Part shown: piece after piece, positions 5,391 through 6,267 of the stretch
Numbering within the stretch: position 1 is the stretch's first letter
How the letters are laid out: every line of letters starts with the position of its first letter
From: Sulfurimonas sp.
GTDB lineage: Bacteria > Campylobacterota > Campylobacteria > Campylobacterales > Sulfurimonadaceae
Assembly: GCA_021157485.1 (NCBI GenBank)
Contig: JAGGWO010000212.1
Coordinates: 1-6,267, forward strand
DNA: 6,267 bases
Reading direction: 5' to 3'
Program-made: the position numbers and the translations under genes
The notes under the pieces: generated by a model
What the model was told of the DNA's origin: nothing
The model's database searches: none
The model's input: the letters and a program-made list of their open reading frames with translations, nothing else

Positions 5391-5406
5391 TGCCACTTAG
5401 GTGGCA
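5391..5406 (-). promoter_or_regulatory. Perfect inverted repeat, candidate operator of the sHSP operon
   Basis: TGCCAC-CTAA-GTGGCA on the minus strand is a perfect 6+4+6 palindrome, also readable as TGCCA-N6-TGGCA. Its centre (5398/5399) is about 41.5 bp upstream of the predicted transcript start, the position of a class II Crp/Fnr activator site. It is the most GC-rich patch in this intergenic region. It lacks a U-tract on either strand, so a terminator is unlikely. The repeat is seen directly; the regulator that binds it is inferred. Confidence 0.55.
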
Positions 5407-5415
5407 CAAATAAAT

Positions 5416-5478
5416 TTAATTACGAGAAAACTTACTGAAAAGTGACGTGGTAATGAGAGTGAAAATGTTTAAGTATAA
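5416..5478 (-). pseudogene. Remnant of a second copy of the PDC-membrane gene (3' end only)
   Basis: On the minus strand the frame ending at a TAA (5416-5418) reads LYLNIFTLITTSLFSKFSRN. This closely matches the last residues of the PDC-membrane protein (LYLIGGVSMLIIS..SLFSRFSRT), allowing a three-residue gap. The last eight codons including the stop agree at 21 of 24 bases with 2987-3010. A stop codon at 5485-5487 closes the frame upstream, and I see no further similarity beyond it. It is best explained as the surviving 3' end of a decayed paralogue, or as a duplication scar, lying just upstream of the sHSP promoter. Confidence 0.6.
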
Positions 5479-5618
5479 TTTACTTTAAGGCTTAGGAAGA
5501 GTTAGAGTTGAGCTACATCATTTTTTAAAACTCAAAAAAGTGTTAAAAGATGAAGTTTTTATATAGTAGGCAGTTATCGTACCGCTTGTATTCTAAGTAG
5601 ATATTAAACGCAATATGA
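5479..5618. other. Intergenic stretch without a recognisable gene
   Basis: This stretch separates the remnant of the PDC-membrane gene from the kdsA promoter. A TATAAT on the + strand at 5474-5479, just at its left edge, could drive a short transcript. The only open frame (5489-5563) lacks a start codon and ribosome site. I see no tRNA, terminator or strong repeat here. Confidence 0.5.
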
Positions 5619-5624
5619 TATAAT
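5616..5624 (+). promoter_or_regulatory. Extended -10 promoter of kdsA
   Basis: TGATATAAT is an extended -10 (TGn plus a perfect TATAAT at 5619-5624). Transcription would start near 5631, giving a leader of about 33 nt with the AGAGGT ribosome site five bases before the kdsA ATG. Confidence 0.65.
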
Positions 5625-5663
5625 CATTCTTTATTTTTTAGAGACTATTAATAGAGGTAAAGC

Positions 5664-6267
5664 ATGAAGTTATTAGCAGGTCCATGTGTTATTGAGAGTG
5701 AAGAGAATATTTTTAAAATTGCAAAGGGCTTAGAGAAGTATCATAACGATAGTTCTATAGACTTCTATTTTAAATCTAGTTTTGATAAAGCAAATAGAAC
5801 TTCATTAGAGAGTTTTCGTGGTCTTGGAATGGATGAGGGACTTCGTATACTTCAAAAAGTTAAAGATGATTTTGGTTATAAAATTGTAACGGATGTTCAT
5901 GAGTCTATACAAGTAAACGCAGTGGCTGAGGTTGCAGATATGCTTCAGATACCTGCGTTTTTATGTCGTCAAACAGACCTGCTTGTAGCTTGTGCGAAAA
6001 CTGACAAAGAAGTAAATATTAAAAAAGGACAGTTTTTAAGTGCTGATGCTATGAAGTACCCACTTTTAAAAGTGCTTCAAACACGTGGATGCTCTGAGCC
6101 AACTTATGAAAACGCAGCAAAGCACGGAGTTTATCTTTGCGAACGTGGTAACTCATTTGGTTATGGAAACATGGTCGTAGATATGAGAAACTTAGTAATT
6201 ATGAGAGAGTTTGCACCAGTTATTTTTGATGCAACGCACTCTGTTCAGATGCCGACCGCACAAGATG
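5664..6267 (+). CDS. kdsA: 3-deoxy-8-phosphooctulonate (Kdo8P) synthase, 3' truncated by window edge
   Basis: The enzyme condenses phosphoenolpyruvate with arabinose-5-phosphate to make Kdo-8-phosphate, the precursor of the inner-core sugar of lipopolysaccharide, in the cytosol. The 201 visible residues carry the family blocks in order: AGPCVIES (5-12), [12 protein letters not shown] (36-47), VTDVHE (75-80), [12 protein letters not shown] (96-107), NIKKGQF (118-124), [18 protein letters not shown] (160-177) and [11 protein letters not shown] (187-197). Cys8 replaces the Asn of the E. coli enzyme and His192 is present; by comparison with the Aquifex enzyme these are metal ligands, so this is a metal-dependent class II KdsA. 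An insertion near 143-155 ([12 protein letters not shown]) is as I recall it in Helicobacter KdsA. ATG at 5664 has AGAGGT five bases upstream. About a quarter of the protein lies beyond the window. Confidence 0.97.
   Translation, partial: MKLLAGPCVIESEENIFKIAKGLEKYHNDSSIDFYFKSSFDKANRTSLESFRGLGMDEGLRILQKVKDDFGYKIVTDVHESIQVNAVAEVADMLQIPAFLCRQTDLLVACAKTDKEVNIKKGQFLSADAMKYPLLKVLQTRGCSEPTYENAAKHGVYLCERGNSFGYGNMVVDMRNLVIMREFAPVIFDATHSVQMPTAQD

Noticed and set aside
5391..5406. Inverted repeat as a transcription terminator or sigma-54 promoter
   Set aside because: No U-tract follows on either strand, and the TGGCA is not followed by TTGC at the -12 spacing required for sigma-54.
5325..5406. CIRCE (HrcA) or HAIR (HspR) heat-shock operator
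   Set aside because: I looked for TTAGCACTC/GAGTGCTAA and CTTGAGT/ACTCAAG halves at the sHSP promoter and found neither.
5489..5563. Short + strand frame after the TATAAT at 5474
   Set aside because: It has no start codon with a ribosome site and resembles nothing I know; the promoter-like hexamer is common in AT-rich DNA.

Overview
The window is AT-rich, with TATAAT-type -10 boxes behind T-rich tracts. Its KdsA carries the 'SEPTYE..AAKHG' insertion I recall from Helicobacter and relatives. Together with a DMT permease, a TerB/J-domain protein, a small c-type cytochrome and a PDC-like sensor, this suggests a free-living Campylobacterota species of the Sulfurimonas type. That assignment is inferred from protein style and not from any search.

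Layout: bases 3-143 are the tail of an unidentified + strand gene. It converges on a two-gene minus-strand unit (146-1259): a membrane-anchored TerB/J-domain co-chaperone and, overlapping its 3' end, a small exported cytochrome c. A 70-bp divergent promoter region separates that unit from an EamA/DMT permease (1330-2217). The permease converges with a Crp/Fnr-family regulator (2234-2908, minus).

The most interesting part is the minus-strand run 5324->2234, read in this order: a classical cytosolic small heat shock protein (sHSP); a second sHSP with an amphipathic 11-residue-repeat N-terminus; a third, divergent alpha-crystallin-type protein with a signal peptide and a coiled coil; a membrane protein with a PDC/Cache-like domain and four transmembrane segments; and the Crp/Fnr regulator. 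The first three genes are tightly packed, with stop codons overlapping the next strong Shine-Dalgarno. I infer a two-compartment (cytosol/inner-membrane face plus periplasm) protein-aggregation-protection operon, with a possible sensor and regulator next to it. Its promoter has a perfect inverted repeat (TGCCA-N6-TGGCA) centred near -41.5, the class II position and geometry for a Crp/Fnr-type activator.

The 339-bp gap 5325-5663 holds that promoter, a short remnant of a second copy of the PDC-membrane gene's 3' end, and the promoter of kdsA. kdsA (5664 to the window edge) encodes the Kdo-8-phosphate synthase of lipopolysaccharide synthesis. No RNA genes, IS elements, CRISPR arrays or tRNAs were seen.
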